The notes under the pieces were generated by a model that searched no databases, was not told the DNA's origin, and saw only the letters and a list, made by a program, of their open reading frames with translations. Made by a program: the position numbers and the translations under genes. From assembly GCA_045645505.1 (NCBI GenBank), contig JAZRIW010000019.1, forward strand, positions 8,870 to 72,869: 64,000 bases of DNA. Direction: 5' to 3'. Each line of letters starts with the position of its first letter. The stretch's first letter is position 1. Positions 43,131 to 51,495 of this stretch are shown piece after piece. Source of the stretch: Fumia sp045645505 (lineage in GTDB: Bacteria > Bacillota > Clostridia > Oscillospirales > Ruminococcaceae).

Positions 43131-43565
43131 TTAGTGGCAATTACAACAATCGCAACTTTCTCCATGAATTTCACCAACAATAGGTGTAGGGTCTATTCCC
43201 TGACGACGATAATAATCAGCAATTGCTGATTTTATTGCCTCTTCTGCTAAAACAGAACAATGAATTTTTACTGCAGGTAGTCCATCTAAAGCCTCTACAA
43301 CCGCTTTATTTGTAAGTTTCAAAGCATCCTCTAAGGGTTTTCCTTTGATAAGCTCTGTAGCCATTGAACTTGTAGCAATAGCCGCACCACAACCAAAAGT
43401 CAGAAACTTTACATCTTTAATAATATTATTTTCTACCTTAATATATATTTTCATGATATCTCCGCATTTTTGATTACCCACTTCACCGATACCATTCGCA
43501 TCAGGCAATTCACCCACATTATGCGGATTTGCAAAATGTTCCATTACCTTTGCACTATACATCAT
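43131..43565 (-). CDS. nifU: Fe-S cluster scaffold NifU/IscU
   Basis: A 144-aa scaffold of the IscU-like fold. The three ligand cysteines lie in GNQKCGDIM (about residue 34), FGCGAAIATSS (about 60) and KIHCSVLAE (about 103). A short Cys/His-rich tail (CDCCNCH) follows, as in several clostridial homologues. It sits 6 bp downstream of the desulfurase gene and 12 bp upstream of mnmA. Confidence 0.93.
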   Translation of the reverse strand: MMYSAKVMEHFANPHNVGELPDANGIGEVGNQKCGDIMKIYIKVENNIIKDVKFLTFGCGAAIATSSMATELIKGKPLEDALKLTNKAVVEALDGLPAVKIHCSVLAEEAIKSAIADYYRRQGIDPTPIVGEIHGESCDCCNCH

Positions 43566-43571
43566 AATATA

Positions 43572-44762
43572 TCATCCTTTCACTAAACCTTTTTCTTTCA
43601 TTTCCTGCCATACAGGTGACATCGCGCGAAGCCTCTGAACCACCTCAGGAATAACCTTCAATGCATAATCTACATCTTCTTCTGTGTTATATCTTCCAAG
43701 ACTTAATCTGAGTGATCCATGCGCAATTCCATGCTCTAACCCTATTGCCAAAAGTACATGTGACGGATCAAGTGAGCCCGAAGTACACGCAGAGCCCGAA
43801 GAAGCATAAATGCCATTCATATCTAAAAGCAAAAGTAATCCTTCACCCTCAATTCCCTCAAAAGAGATATTAACATTCGTACAAAGTCTTTTTTCTCTTC
43901 CACCATTTAAACGAGTATTCGGAACCTTTAAAAGTCCGTCTATAAGTTTATCACGAAGTTTTGAAAGCTTTAAAGCTTTTTCTTCCAGATTTTCATTTGC
44001 ATTTTTAATAGCTTCACCAAAACCTACAATAGATGCCAAATTTTCAGTGCCGCCACGCTTATTATTCTCTTGTGCCCCGCCATCTAAGAAATTATCAAGC
44101 AAAACACCCTTACGAACATACAACGCACCAACACCTTTAGGCGCATGAATTTTATGTCCCGATATAGAAAGCAAATCTATATTTTCAGCTTCAACATCAA
44201 TTCTCACATTTCCAATCGCCTGAACAGCATCAGTATGAAATAAAACACCTTTTTCTTTACATATCTTTCCTATTTCTGAAATGGGCTGTATAGTGCCTAT
44301 TTCATTATTGGCATACATAACAGATACAAGTAAAGTATCTTCTCTTATCGCATTTTTCACGTCATCGGGATTTATATATCCTTTATCATCCACCCCGATA
44401 TAAGTAACTTCAAACCCCTCTTTTTCCAAAGAATTACAAGTATGAAGTACAGCATGGTGTTCAAAAACAGAAGTAATTATATGCTTTTTACCCTTTTTAC
44501 CAAAACGACCGGCAACACCCTTAATAGCCCAGTTATCAGACTCTGTGCCGCAACCTGTAAAATAAATTTCATCTTTTTTGGCATTAATGGCTTCTGCCAC
44601 CTTTTCACGTGCATTTTCAACAGCAATACGAGCTTCTCGTCCAATAGTATATATACTTGAAGGATTTCCGTAATTTTCTTTCAAATATGGTAACATAGCT
44701 GCAAAAACTTCATCTGAAATTTTTGTAGTTGCACTATTATCAAGATATACAATTTTATTCAT
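43572..44762 (-). CDS. nifS: cysteine desulfurase
   Basis: A 396-aa PLP enzyme of the NifS/IscS class. The PLP lysine is in SISGHKIHAPKGVGALYV (about residue 203), and the persulfide cysteine is in SSGSACTSGSLDPSHVL near residue 325. It releases sulfur from cysteine for Fe-S clusters (via NifU) and tRNA thiolation (via MnmA). It is the first gene of the three-gene operon. No IscR-like regulator is adjacent. Confidence 0.95.
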   Translation of the reverse strand: MNKIVYLDNSATTKISDEVFAAMLPYLKENYGNPSSIYTIGREARIAVENAREKVAEAINAKKDEIYFTGCGTESDNWAIKGVAGRFGKKGKKHIITSVFEHHAVLHTCNSLEKEGFEVTYIGVDDKGYINPDDVKNAIREDTLLVSVMYANNEIGTIQPISEIGKICKEKGVLFHTDAVQAIGNVRIDVEAENIDLLSISGHKIHAPKGVGALYVRKGVLLDNFLDGGAQENNKRGGTENLASIVGFGEAIKNANENLEEKALKLSKLRDKLIDGLLKVPNTRLNGGREKRLCTNVNISFEGIEGEGLLLLLDMNGIYASSGSACTSGSLDPSHVLLAIGLEHGIAHGSLRLSLGRYNTEEDVDYALKVIPEVVQRLRAMSPVWQEMKEKGLVKG

Positions 44763-44839
44763 ATATCAATTCCTTCCCTTCCGGATAATTATCTTGTAAC
44801 TTAATTATATACCTTTTTAGTGTACAATGCAATATATTT

Positions 44840-45280
44840 TTAAGTTTTATATTTCTGGCTTTCCAAAACTGCCATTTCATCGCATCTTTCATTTTCAGGA
44901 TGTCCTGCATGTCCCTTTACCCAGATATAATTCATATTATGTTTTTCAATCTGCTCTAACAATTTTTCCCATAAATCAGGATTTAATGCTTTATCTTTTT
45001 TATTGCGCATCCAGTTATTCTCTTTCCACTTATAAACCCATTCATTGGTAATAGCATCGATAATATACTTAGAATCACTTATAAGTGTTACCTCACATGG
45101 ATATTTAAGTGCAGAAAGTCCTTCAATAACTGCGGTTAGCTCCATACGGTTATTGGTAGTATTGGCATCGCCACCGCAAAGTTCTTTTATATGTCCTTCG
45201 CACTCCAGTATAGCACCCCAACCTCCGGGGCCTGGGTTTCCGCTACAGGCACCATCTGTATATAAATTAACCTTTTTCAT
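44840..45280 (-). CDS. rnhA: ribonuclease HI
   Basis: A 146-aa enzyme degrading the RNA strand of RNA-DNA hybrids. Catalytic acidic residues: D9 in YTDGACSGNPGPGGW, E47 in NRMELTAVIEG, D69 in ISDSKYIIDAI and the C-terminal D in NERCDEMA. The WVKGHAGHPENERCD block is canonical. It is monocistronic, on the minus strand. Confidence 0.96.
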   Translation of the reverse strand: MKKVNLYTDGACSGNPGPGGWGAILECEGHIKELCGGDANTTNNRMELTAVIEGLSALKYPCEVTLISDSKYIIDAITNEWVYKWKENNWMRNKKDKALNPDLWEKLLEQIEKHNMNYIWVKGHAGHPENERCDEMAVLESQKYKT

Positions 45281-45345
45281 ACTAAAACCTCATAGAATAT
45301 TTAATACATTTTAGTATATACCATTTTAAGGAAAAATACAAGAAA

Positions 45346-45386
45346 ATAAAAAACGACTGTCCCCAGAGGTTGGGAGGACAATCGCA
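45346..45386 (-). terminator. terminator after rpsT
   Basis: On the minus strand CGATTGTCC...GGACAGTCG with an inner CCCA/TGGG stem, followed by a T-run. Confidence 0.85.
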
Positions 45387-45395
45387 TTTTAAAAC

Positions 45396-45647
45396 TTATT
45401 TTACTTTTGCAACAACCTGAGATTTCTTTCTCGCTGCTTTGTTTTTATGAATGATACCTTTAGCAGCAGACTGGTCGATAACCTTACAAGCAGCTTTTGC
45501 AACTTCAGCTTTATCAGCAGCATTGTTTTCAACAGCAACATCAACAGCCTTCAAAGCAGCTTTAAGTTTACCTTTTGCCATTCTGTTTTGCAAAGTTTTA
45601 GTTTCGATAACTTTTACTCTTTTCTTTGCGGATTTAATATTAGGCAT
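45396..45647 (-). CDS. rpsT: 30S ribosomal protein S20
   Basis: An 83-aa basic protein: MPNIKSAKKRVKVIETKTLQNR at the start and AAKGIIHKNKAARKKSQVVAKVK at the end, as expected for S20, which binds 16S rRNA early in 30S assembly. GGAGGT lies 8 nt before the ATG. A leader of about 115 nt with a strong predicted fold precedes it, which may mediate autoregulation. Confidence 0.97.
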   Translation of the reverse strand: MPNIKSAKKRVKVIETKTLQNRMAKGKLKAALKAVDVAVENNAADKAEVAKAACKVIDQSAAKGIIHKNKAARKKSQVVAKVK

Positions 45648-45689
45648 CTTAGCACCTCCTTCACATAAAGTCAGCTTACATAGTGCAAA

Positions 45690-45766
45690 CTAACAAAAGC
45701 AATCCTTTTAAGCAGTACATCCGCCCGATACCAAAAGTATCAAGACACGTTGGCAGACTACTGCGA
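45690..45766 (-). ncRNA. structured 5' leader of rpsT
   Basis: On the minus strand, GCAGTA pairs with TACTGC, then CTGCC pairs with GGCGG, and an inner hairpin GATAC/GTATC closes the fold. The promoter lies directly upstream. The nesting suggests an RNA regulatory element. Confidence 0.5.
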
Positions 45767-45773
45767 CCATACT

Positions 45774-45802
45774 ATCATACCATTACTTTCTGAAAAAAGC
45801 AA
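45774..45802 (-). promoter_or_regulatory. promoter for rpsT
   Basis: On the minus strand: TTGCTT (45802-45797), 17-bp spacer, TATGAT (45779-45774). Confidence 0.65.
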
Positions 45803-45858
45803 GTCTTTTTTTAATATTTTTTAACCTTATATGTTTTTAATGAAAAAAGGAGGATTTT

Positions 45859-46734
45859 ATGAGAAAAAATTTACATTCTATACGTACTGATTTAGCTGTT
45901 GAATGCCTTAATGAAAAGGAAACGTTTAAAAAAGGGATAAGTCATCATACCGAAACTGTTAAAAATATATTGGTAACAAGAGTTATAATAGAAACCAAAG
46001 AAGCATCAGAAAAATTAAATAAACCAATCGGCAAATTCATTACAATAGAAACAACCCCTTTTTATCGATTCACCTCAGATTTTAAAAATCAGGTGGAAGT
46101 TGTATCAAAAGAATTGGAAAAACTGCTTCCAAAGGGCCTTATATTAGTAGTAGGACTCGGAAATTCTTCTATTACTCCCGATGCACTCGGTCCTGAAGTA
46201 ATAGAACTTATCTTTACTACAAGGCATTTAAAATCAAATCTCAAAGAGCTGACAGGATTTGAACATCTTCGCAGTACAACCGCCATAGCCCCCGGAGTTT
46301 TAGGGCAAACCGGTATTGAAACCGCAGAAATAATAAAAGGTATTATAAATGAAATTAAACCGGACGGTGTAATAGTCATAGATGCCTTAGCCTCAAGAGA
46401 GCTTGTTCGTTTAGGCGCCACAGTACAGATTTCCGATACCGGTATCACCCCGGGTTCGGGAGTTGCAAATCACAGAAAAGCCTTAACCAATGATACCTTA
46501 GGCATTCCGGTAATTTCTATCGGTGTCCCCACCGTAGTAGATATAAACACAATAGCAGAAAACTTTACAGGCAACCATAATATCATTCTCTCTCCAAGCG
46601 ATAAAAATATGATGGTGACCCCAAGAGAAATTGATACAATAATCGAAAATGCCGCTAAAACAATAGCTTTTGGAATAAACAAGGCACTTCAGCCTACCCT
46701 TTCAATTGATGAAATTATTTCCCTTGTAAACTAA
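45859..46734 (+). CDS. gpr: spore germination protease (Gpr)
   Basis: A 291-aa aspartic-type protease that degrades small acid-soluble spore proteins on germination. RTDLAVE near residue 9 is the conserved propeptide/processing region. LVVGLGNSSITPDALGP, TAIAPGVLGQTGIE and VIVIDALASRELVRLGATVQISDTGITPGSGV are the core motifs. AAAGGAGG precedes the ATG. Its presence argues that the organism forms, or recently formed, endospores. Confidence 0.96.
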   Translation: MRKNLHSIRTDLAVECLNEKETFKKGISHHTETVKNILVTRVIIETKEASEKLNKPIGKFITIETTPFYRFTSDFKNQVEVVSKELEKLLPKGLILVVGLGNSSITPDALGPEVIELIFTTRHLKSNLKELTGFEHLRSTTAIAPGVLGQTGIETAEIIKGIINEIKPDGVIVIDALASRELVRLGATVQISDTGITPGSGVANHRKALTNDTLGIPVISIGVPTVVDINTIAENFTGNHNIILSPSDKNMMVTPREIDTIIENAAKTIAFGINKALQPTLSIDEIISLVN

Positions 46735-46761
46735 ATGCCTTTACAGTGCTGAAATAAAAAT

Positions 46762-46830
46762 TTATTTGCAAATCTGCATCAAGCACATTAAAAAAACTCC
46801 AAACAGAGTACCTAATATAAATCCAATCAT
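46762..46830 (-). CDS. 22-aa membrane microprotein, DUF3789-like
   Basis: ATG at 46828-46830 follows GGAGAG at 4 nt and encodes MIGFILGTLFGVFLMCLMQICK, a single hydrophobic helix ending in charged and cysteine residues. It resembles the DUF3789 small membrane proteins of Clostridia (GFxLGTxxG...MCL). Function unknown; it is antisense-oriented to neighbouring gpr and lies between gpr and uxuA. Confidence 0.6.
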   Translation of the reverse strand: MIGFILGTLFGVFLMCLMQICK

Positions 46831-47028
46831 TCTCTCCAACCCCCGAATAAAATATTCTCTTTTTTATTTATAGTATTTACAAAAGATATTATGCTATAAT
46901 TATTCCCCTTAATATCCTATTAGCATTATGTGCAAATTTTTACAATGTATTTTATTAATTTTGACAATTTTATTGCAATTAAATTTATGCTATAATTAAC
47001 TCAAAATGATTTTTACAAGGAGGAAATT

Positions 47029-48075
47029 ATGAAACTTACATTTCGCTGGTATGGAAATGATGATCCCATAACCTTAGAAAAAATTTCACAAATCCCTACA
47101 ATGAGCGGCATTGTCTCAGCAGTTTATGATGTTAAACCCGGTGGCGTATGGAGTGAAGAAAGCATTTTAAAAATCAAAAATAATGCAAAAAAACACGGGC
47201 TTGATTTTGAAGTTGTAGAAAGTGTACCCGTTTCTGAAGATATAAAACTCGGTAACGAAAATGCACCAAAACTTATAGAAAACTATTGTGAAAATATAAG
47301 ACGTCTTGCAAAACATGGTGTTAAATGCATCTGCTATAACTTTATGCCTGTTTTTGACTGGTTAAGAAGTGAACTTACTCATAAGCAAAGTGATGGTGCT
47401 AATGCCCTTGCTTATGATGAAGAAACTGTACTCGCTATGGACCCGTTAAAAGGTGATTTAGCACTTCCCGGATGGGACGCAAGCTATGAAAGTGAGGAAT
47501 TAAAATCACTTTTGCATAAATATGAAAATTTAGGTGAAGAAGGACTTTGGAAAAATCTCGAAACCTTCTTAAAAGCAGTTATTCCCGTTGCAGTAGAATG
47601 CGATGTAGATATGGCTATCCACCCCGATGATCCGCCATGGGGCATCTTCGGACTTCCGAGAATTATCACAACAAAAGAAAACTTAAAGAGATTTTTTAAT
47701 ATTGTACCTGTAAAAAATAATGGTCTTACACTTTGCACCGGATCTTTAGGGGCAAACCCACAAAACGACCTTATTGATATGGCAACAGAATTTGCAGACA
47801 GAATTCATTTTTTACATTTACGAAACATCAAATATACAGGAACAAGAAAATTTGAAGAAGTGGGACATCCTACATCCTGCGGTTCAATTGATATGTTCGG
47901 TGTTGTAAAAGCTTTGGTAGATAACGGTTTTAAGGGATATGTGCGTCCTGACCACGGACGAATGATCTGGGGCGAAACAGGTCGTTTCGGCTACGGACTT
48001 TTCGACAGAGCCTTAGGTGCTACATATATCGCCGGACTTTTTGAAGCGGTAGAAAAACTCTCAGATAAAAACTAA
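47029..48075 (+). CDS. uxuA: mannonate dehydratase
   Basis: A 348-aa enzyme converting D-mannonate to 2-keto-3-deoxygluconate in hexuronate breakdown. Family blocks: MKLTFRWYGNDDPITLEKISQIP, GVKCICYNFMPVFDWLRS, MAIHPDDPPWGIFGLPRI, CTGSLGANPQND, FLHLRN and RPDHGRMIWGE. The metal-binding His and Cys residues are in these blocks. GGAGG site. It is followed at 34 bp by an SDR likely to act as fructuronate reductase. Confidence 0.95.
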   Translation: MKLTFRWYGNDDPITLEKISQIPTMSGIVSAVYDVKPGGVWSEESILKIKNNAKKHGLDFEVVESVPVSEDIKLGNENAPKLIENYCENIRRLAKHGVKCICYNFMPVFDWLRSELTHKQSDGANALAYDEETVLAMDPLKGDLALPGWDASYESEELKSLLHKYENLGEEGLWKNLETFLKAVIPVAVECDVDMAIHPDDPPWGIFGLPRIITTKENLKRFFNIVPVKNNGLTLCTGSLGANPQNDLIDMATEFADRIHFLHLRNIKYTGTRKFEEVGHPTSCGSIDMFGVVKALVDNGFKGYVRPDHGRMIWGETGRFGYGLFDRALGATYIAGLFEAVEKLSDKN

Positions 48076-48109
48076 AAATTTGACCGGAGATATAAGAAGG
48101 GGTAAAGAT

Positions 48110-48931
48110 ATGAAAAATATAGTAATCACAGGTGCAGGAGGAATTTTATGCTCCTCTTTTGCAGAATTTCTTGCAAATTCAGGACATAAAATAGCACTTT
48201 TAGACTTAAACGAAAAAGCAGCAAATGAAGTTTCCGAAAGGATCAATAAAAACGGTGGAATTTCAAAAGCCTATAAATGCAATGTGCTTGATAAAGAAAA
48301 TATCGAAGAAGTACATAAAAACATTCTTAAAGATTTTGGTAAATGTGACATTTTAATAAATGGTGCAGGCGGAAACAGCCCAAAATGCACCACAAAAAAT
48401 GAAGAATACCAAAAAGGTGACGATACTACTGACGATTTTCTCACATTTTTCAATATTGACGAAAATGGCTTTGATTTTGTTTTCGATTTGAATTTAAAAG
48501 GAGTTTTACTCCCAAGTCAGATTTTTATAAAGGATATGATAGGAAGAAGTGGGTGTTCAGTGCTTAATATTTCCTCTATGAATGCTTACAGACCTTTAAC
48601 AAAAATTCCTGCATATTCTGCTGCAAAATCTGCAGTAGGAAATTTCACACAATGGCTTGCTGTTCACTTTGCAAAAGAAAACATAAGAGTTAACGCCATA
48701 GCTCCGGGCTTTTTTGTAACAAATCAGAATAAAGCTATGCTCTTTAATGAAGATGGTACTCCAACTCCACGTACAAACAAAATTCTCCGTGCTACTCCTA
48801 TGGGCAGATTTGGTGAAGCAAATGAACTTTTAGGCACTGTTGAATGGCTTTTAGATGAAACAAAATCAGGCTTTGTAACCGGAATAACCGTACCGGTTGA
48901 CGGAGGTTTTTCCGCTTATTCAGGGGTGTAA
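48110..48931 (+). CDS. SDR-family oxidoreductase, probable D-mannonate/fructuronate oxidoreductase
   Basis: A 273-aa short-chain dehydrogenase. The Rossmann start is TGAGGILCSSFAE, and the catalytic set is Ser in SSMNA with YSAAKSA (Tyr-x3-Lys). GFVTGITVPVDGGFSAYSG is the typical C-terminus. ILINGAGGNSP..TT and its place directly after uxuA match SDR-type mannonate oxidoreductases, which reduce fructuronate to mannonate. The ATG at 48110 follows AAGGGG; the frame is open 10 codons further upstream. It overlaps nothing and is 2 bp from the next gene. Confidence 0.85.
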   Translation: MKNIVITGAGGILCSSFAEFLANSGHKIALLDLNEKAANEVSERINKNGGISKAYKCNVLDKENIEEVHKNILKDFGKCDILINGAGGNSPKCTTKNEEYQKGDDTTDDFLTFFNIDENGFDFVFDLNLKGVLLPSQIFIKDMIGRSGCSVLNISSMNAYRPLTKIPAYSAAKSAVGNFTQWLAVHFAKENIRVNAIAPGFFVTNQNKAMLFNEDGTPTPRTNKILRATPMGRFGEANELLGTVEWLLDETKSGFVTGITVPVDGGFSAYSGV

Positions 48932-48933
48932 TT

Positions 48934-49785
48934 ATGAAAAACACCAGAATTTATGCGTTCGCAGATGAAGCTAATGTCAGTATAGACGGACAGATCAGTG
49001 CTATGAAAAGAAATTCCATTGATGGACTTGAAGCAAGAACTGTCGATGGAATTAACATTTCCGATATTACTGATAAAAAAGCCTCAGAACTTAAAAAGAA
49101 ATTGGATGACGCAGGTCTTATCACCTGGTCAATAGGTTCTCCAATAGGGAAAATCGACATTGAAAAAGATGATTTTGAAAATCATCTTGAAAAATTCAAA
49201 CGCACTTTAAATATTTCACAAATACTTGATTGTAAAAATATCCGTCTTTTTTCTTTTTTCATTCCCGAGGAAAAAAATCCCGATGACTACAAAAATGAAG
49301 TCATTGAACGTTTAGGCAAATTTCTGGAAATTTCAAAAGGTAGCAACATAAAGCTATGCCACGAAAACGAAAAAGGAATTTTTGGTGATACCGCCAGAAG
49401 ATGCCTTTCAATTCACAAAGCTTTACCCGAATTAAAAGGAATATTTGACCCTGCAAACTTTATCCAATGTGGTCAGGACACCCTTGAAGCTTGGGGATTA
49501 TTAAAAAATCACATCTTTTATATGCATATAAAAGATGCTTTTTCTACAGGTGATATAGTCCCCGCTGGTAAAGGTGAAGGAAACCTTGCATACATTGTGA
49601 ACGATTTTTTAAATATGGGTGGCAAAGATTTCACTATCGAACCCCATTTATCTATTTTTAAAGGACTCGAAACTTTGGAAAAAGATTCGAATGAAAGTAA
49701 AATTGGAAATGAGTATATATTCAAAAATAATGACGAGGCTTTTGACACAGCTTGTGAAGAATTCAAAAATATTATCAAAAGGTGA
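48934..49785 (+). CDS. sugar phosphate isomerase/epimerase-like TIM barrel protein (first copy)
   Basis: A 283-aa protein of the xylose isomerase-like TIM barrel superfamily. YAFADEANVSIDGQISAMKRN at the start, NIRLFSFF, KLCHENEKGIFGDT (metal-ligand Glu), GIFDPANFIQCGQDTLEAW and FYMHIKDAF supply metal-site residues. The substrate is unknown. It is in the uxuA operon and may epimerise or isomerise a keto-sugar feeding the mannonate steps. Confidence 0.8.
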   Translation: MKNTRIYAFADEANVSIDGQISAMKRNSIDGLEARTVDGINISDITDKKASELKKKLDDAGLITWSIGSPIGKIDIEKDDFENHLEKFKRTLNISQILDCKNIRLFSFFIPEEKNPDDYKNEVIERLGKFLEISKGSNIKLCHENEKGIFGDTARRCLSIHKALPELKGIFDPANFIQCGQDTLEAWGLLKNHIFYMHIKDAFSTGDIVPAGKGEGNLAYIVNDFLNMGGKDFTIEPHLSIFKGLETLEKDSNESKIGNEYIFKNNDEAFDTACEEFKNIIKR

Positions 49786-49790
49786 TAAAA

Positions 49791-50543
49791 ATGAGAATAG
49801 GTGCTCAATTTTATACTATTCGTGACTATTGCACTAACCTTATTGACTTTTCGGAAAGTCTGAAAAAAATAGCAGATATCGGATATGAATTTGTTCAAAT
49901 TTCCGGTGTCTGCGATTATAAAGCAGATTGGCTGAAAAAAGAGCTTTTAAAAAATAACTTAAAATGTGTTTTAACACATATAAGTCAAAGTTCATTAGAA
50001 AACAACATAAATACCGTTATTGAAAATCATAATATCCTCGACTGTAAATATGTTGGATTAGGTTATATGCCATTCGAAGATAATAAGGAAAAACAAGCGA
50101 TTGATAATATGGTTAAAACCTTTGTGCCGATAGCCAGAAAACTTAAAGATTCCGGAAAATACTTTATGTATCATAATCATGCCGCTGAATTTAAAAAACT
50201 AAAAAACAAAACTATCCTTGAATACTTATCTGATGCTTTTTCGGAAGATGAAATGGGATTTACTATAGATACATATTGGGTGCAAGTAGGTGGCGGTGAC
50301 CCGGCAGAATGGATAGAAAAATTATCAGGACGTGTTCCCTGCATACATTTAAAAGACTGTGCTTTCTCTCAAAAAATGTCCGTCATCGGTGAAGGAAATA
50401 TTAATTTCAACAGTGTATTCAAAGCAGCAGAAAAATCAAAAACCGAATATCTGCTCGTAGAACAAGATGACTGTAACGGAGAAAATCCTTTTGATTGTTT
50501 AAAAAGAAGTTATGAAAATCTTAAAAGCTATGGTTTCAGATAA
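49791..50543 (+). CDS. sugar phosphate isomerase/epimerase-like TIM barrel protein (second copy)
   Basis: A 250-aa TIM-barrel protein of the same superfamily but not closely similar to its neighbour. MRIGAQFYTIRDYC, LKCVLTHIS, YHNHAAEFKK, GFTIDTYWVQVGGGDPAEWIEKL and HLKDCAF provide the metal-binding residues. The ATG at 49791 follows AAAGGTG at 5 nt; a GTG three codons earlier overlaps the previous stop. It is the last gene before the glycyl radical pair, which has its own promoter. Confidence 0.82.
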   Translation: MRIGAQFYTIRDYCTNLIDFSESLKKIADIGYEFVQISGVCDYKADWLKKELLKNNLKCVLTHISQSSLENNINTVIENHNILDCKYVGLGYMPFEDNKEKQAIDNMVKTFVPIARKLKDSGKYFMYHNHAAEFKKLKNKTILEYLSDAFSEDEMGFTIDTYWVQVGGGDPAEWIEKLSGRVPCIHLKDCAFSQKMSVIGEGNINFNSVFKAAEKSKTEYLLVEQDDCNGENPFDCLKRSYENLKSYGFR

Positions 50544-50567
50544 AAGTATCAAATAAAACTAATGCCA

Positions 50568-50595
50568 TTGACATTTATAAAACATATGGTAATAT
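50568..50595 (+). promoter_or_regulatory. promoter for the glycyl radical activase/enzyme pair
   Basis: TTGACA (50568-50573), 16-bp spacer, TAATAT (50590-50595), 30 bp before the activase start codon. Confidence 0.7.
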
Positions 50596-50625
50596 ATAGA
50601 TAAAACTTACAAAAGGGGCCAAATT

Positions 50626-51492
50626 ATGAATGGTATCATTTCCAATATTCAGCCTTTTTCCCTTCACGACGGACCGGGCATACGTACCACCGTTTTTATG
50701 AAGGGATGCGATTTACATTGTTATTGGTGCCATAATCCGGAAGCAATGAGTAGTGATAAAACTATTTTATTTCACAATCATAAATGCATTGGTTGTAATG
50801 AATGCTTAAAAGTTTGTCCTAATATAAAAAATGAAAAACTTGCTTTTTTTGATAATAGCTGCATAAAATGCGGAAATTGTTCAGAAGTTTGCTTTGCTGA
50901 GGCAATTGAGCTTGTAGGTGAAGAAATCACCGCACAGAAACTATTTAAAAAACTTTTACGGGATAAAGATACTTTTTTATCTTCAAATGGCGGTGTTACT
51001 TTTTCAGGCGGTGAACCTTTAAAACAAGCTGATTTTTTATCGGAAATTATGAAAAATTTAAAAGACGAGGGAATTCATATCGCCATAGAAACAGCACTTT
51101 ATCTCCCTTTTAACAAAATCGAAAAAATTTTGCCTTTTTGTGATTATTTTATCTGCGACCTTAAATCTGCAAACAGTAAAAAACATCTTGAAGCAATTGG
51201 TATAAAAAATGAAATCATCATTGAAAATTTAAAGAAACTTTCAAAAACAGGAAAATTGAAAGAAATAAGAACTCCTGTAATACCGGGATTTAATGATTCA
51301 GAAGAAGATATAATTGCGATTTATGATATTGTAAAATCCTTAAATGGTAATATAAAATACACACTTTTACCCTTTCACAACATCTGCAAAGGCAAATATC
51401 AGAGTATGGGAAAACCTTTTTTGGCAGAAAATATTCCAGAACCTACAAAAGAACAGATGACATATCTTGAACAACTTATAGAAAGAAGGTAA
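50626..51492 (+). CDS. glycyl radical enzyme activating enzyme (radical SAM, with ferredoxin insert)
   Basis: A 288-aa radical SAM protein. The SAM cluster motif is C28-x3-C32-x2-C35 (GCDLHCYWCHN). A dicluster ferredoxin insert at about residues 54-95 has CIGCNECLKVC and CIKCGNCSEVC. GVTFSGGEPLKQ follows. It abstracts hydrogen to form the glycyl radical on the enzyme encoded 3 bp downstream. The ferredoxin insert is the form seen with dehydratase-type GREs rather than with pyruvate formate-lyase. Confidence 0.93.
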   Translation: MNGIISNIQPFSLHDGPGIRTTVFMKGCDLHCYWCHNPEAMSSDKTILFHNHKCIGCNECLKVCPNIKNEKLAFFDNSCIKCGNCSEVCFAEAIELVGEEITAQKLFKKLLRDKDTFLSSNGGVTFSGGEPLKQADFLSEIMKNLKDEGIHIAIETALYLPFNKIEKILPFCDYFICDLKSANSKKHLEAIGIKNEIIIENLKKLSKTGKLKEIRTPVIPGFNDSEEDIIAIYDIVKSLNGNIKYTLLPFHNICKGKYQSMGKPFLAENIPEPTKEQMTYLEQLIERR

Positions 51493-51495
51493 ATT

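Noticed and set aside
46961..46996. TTGACA and TATAAT upstream of uxuA read as one promoter
   Set aside because: The spacer is 24 bp, too long for a standard promoter, and no better -35 box is present at 16-18 bp.
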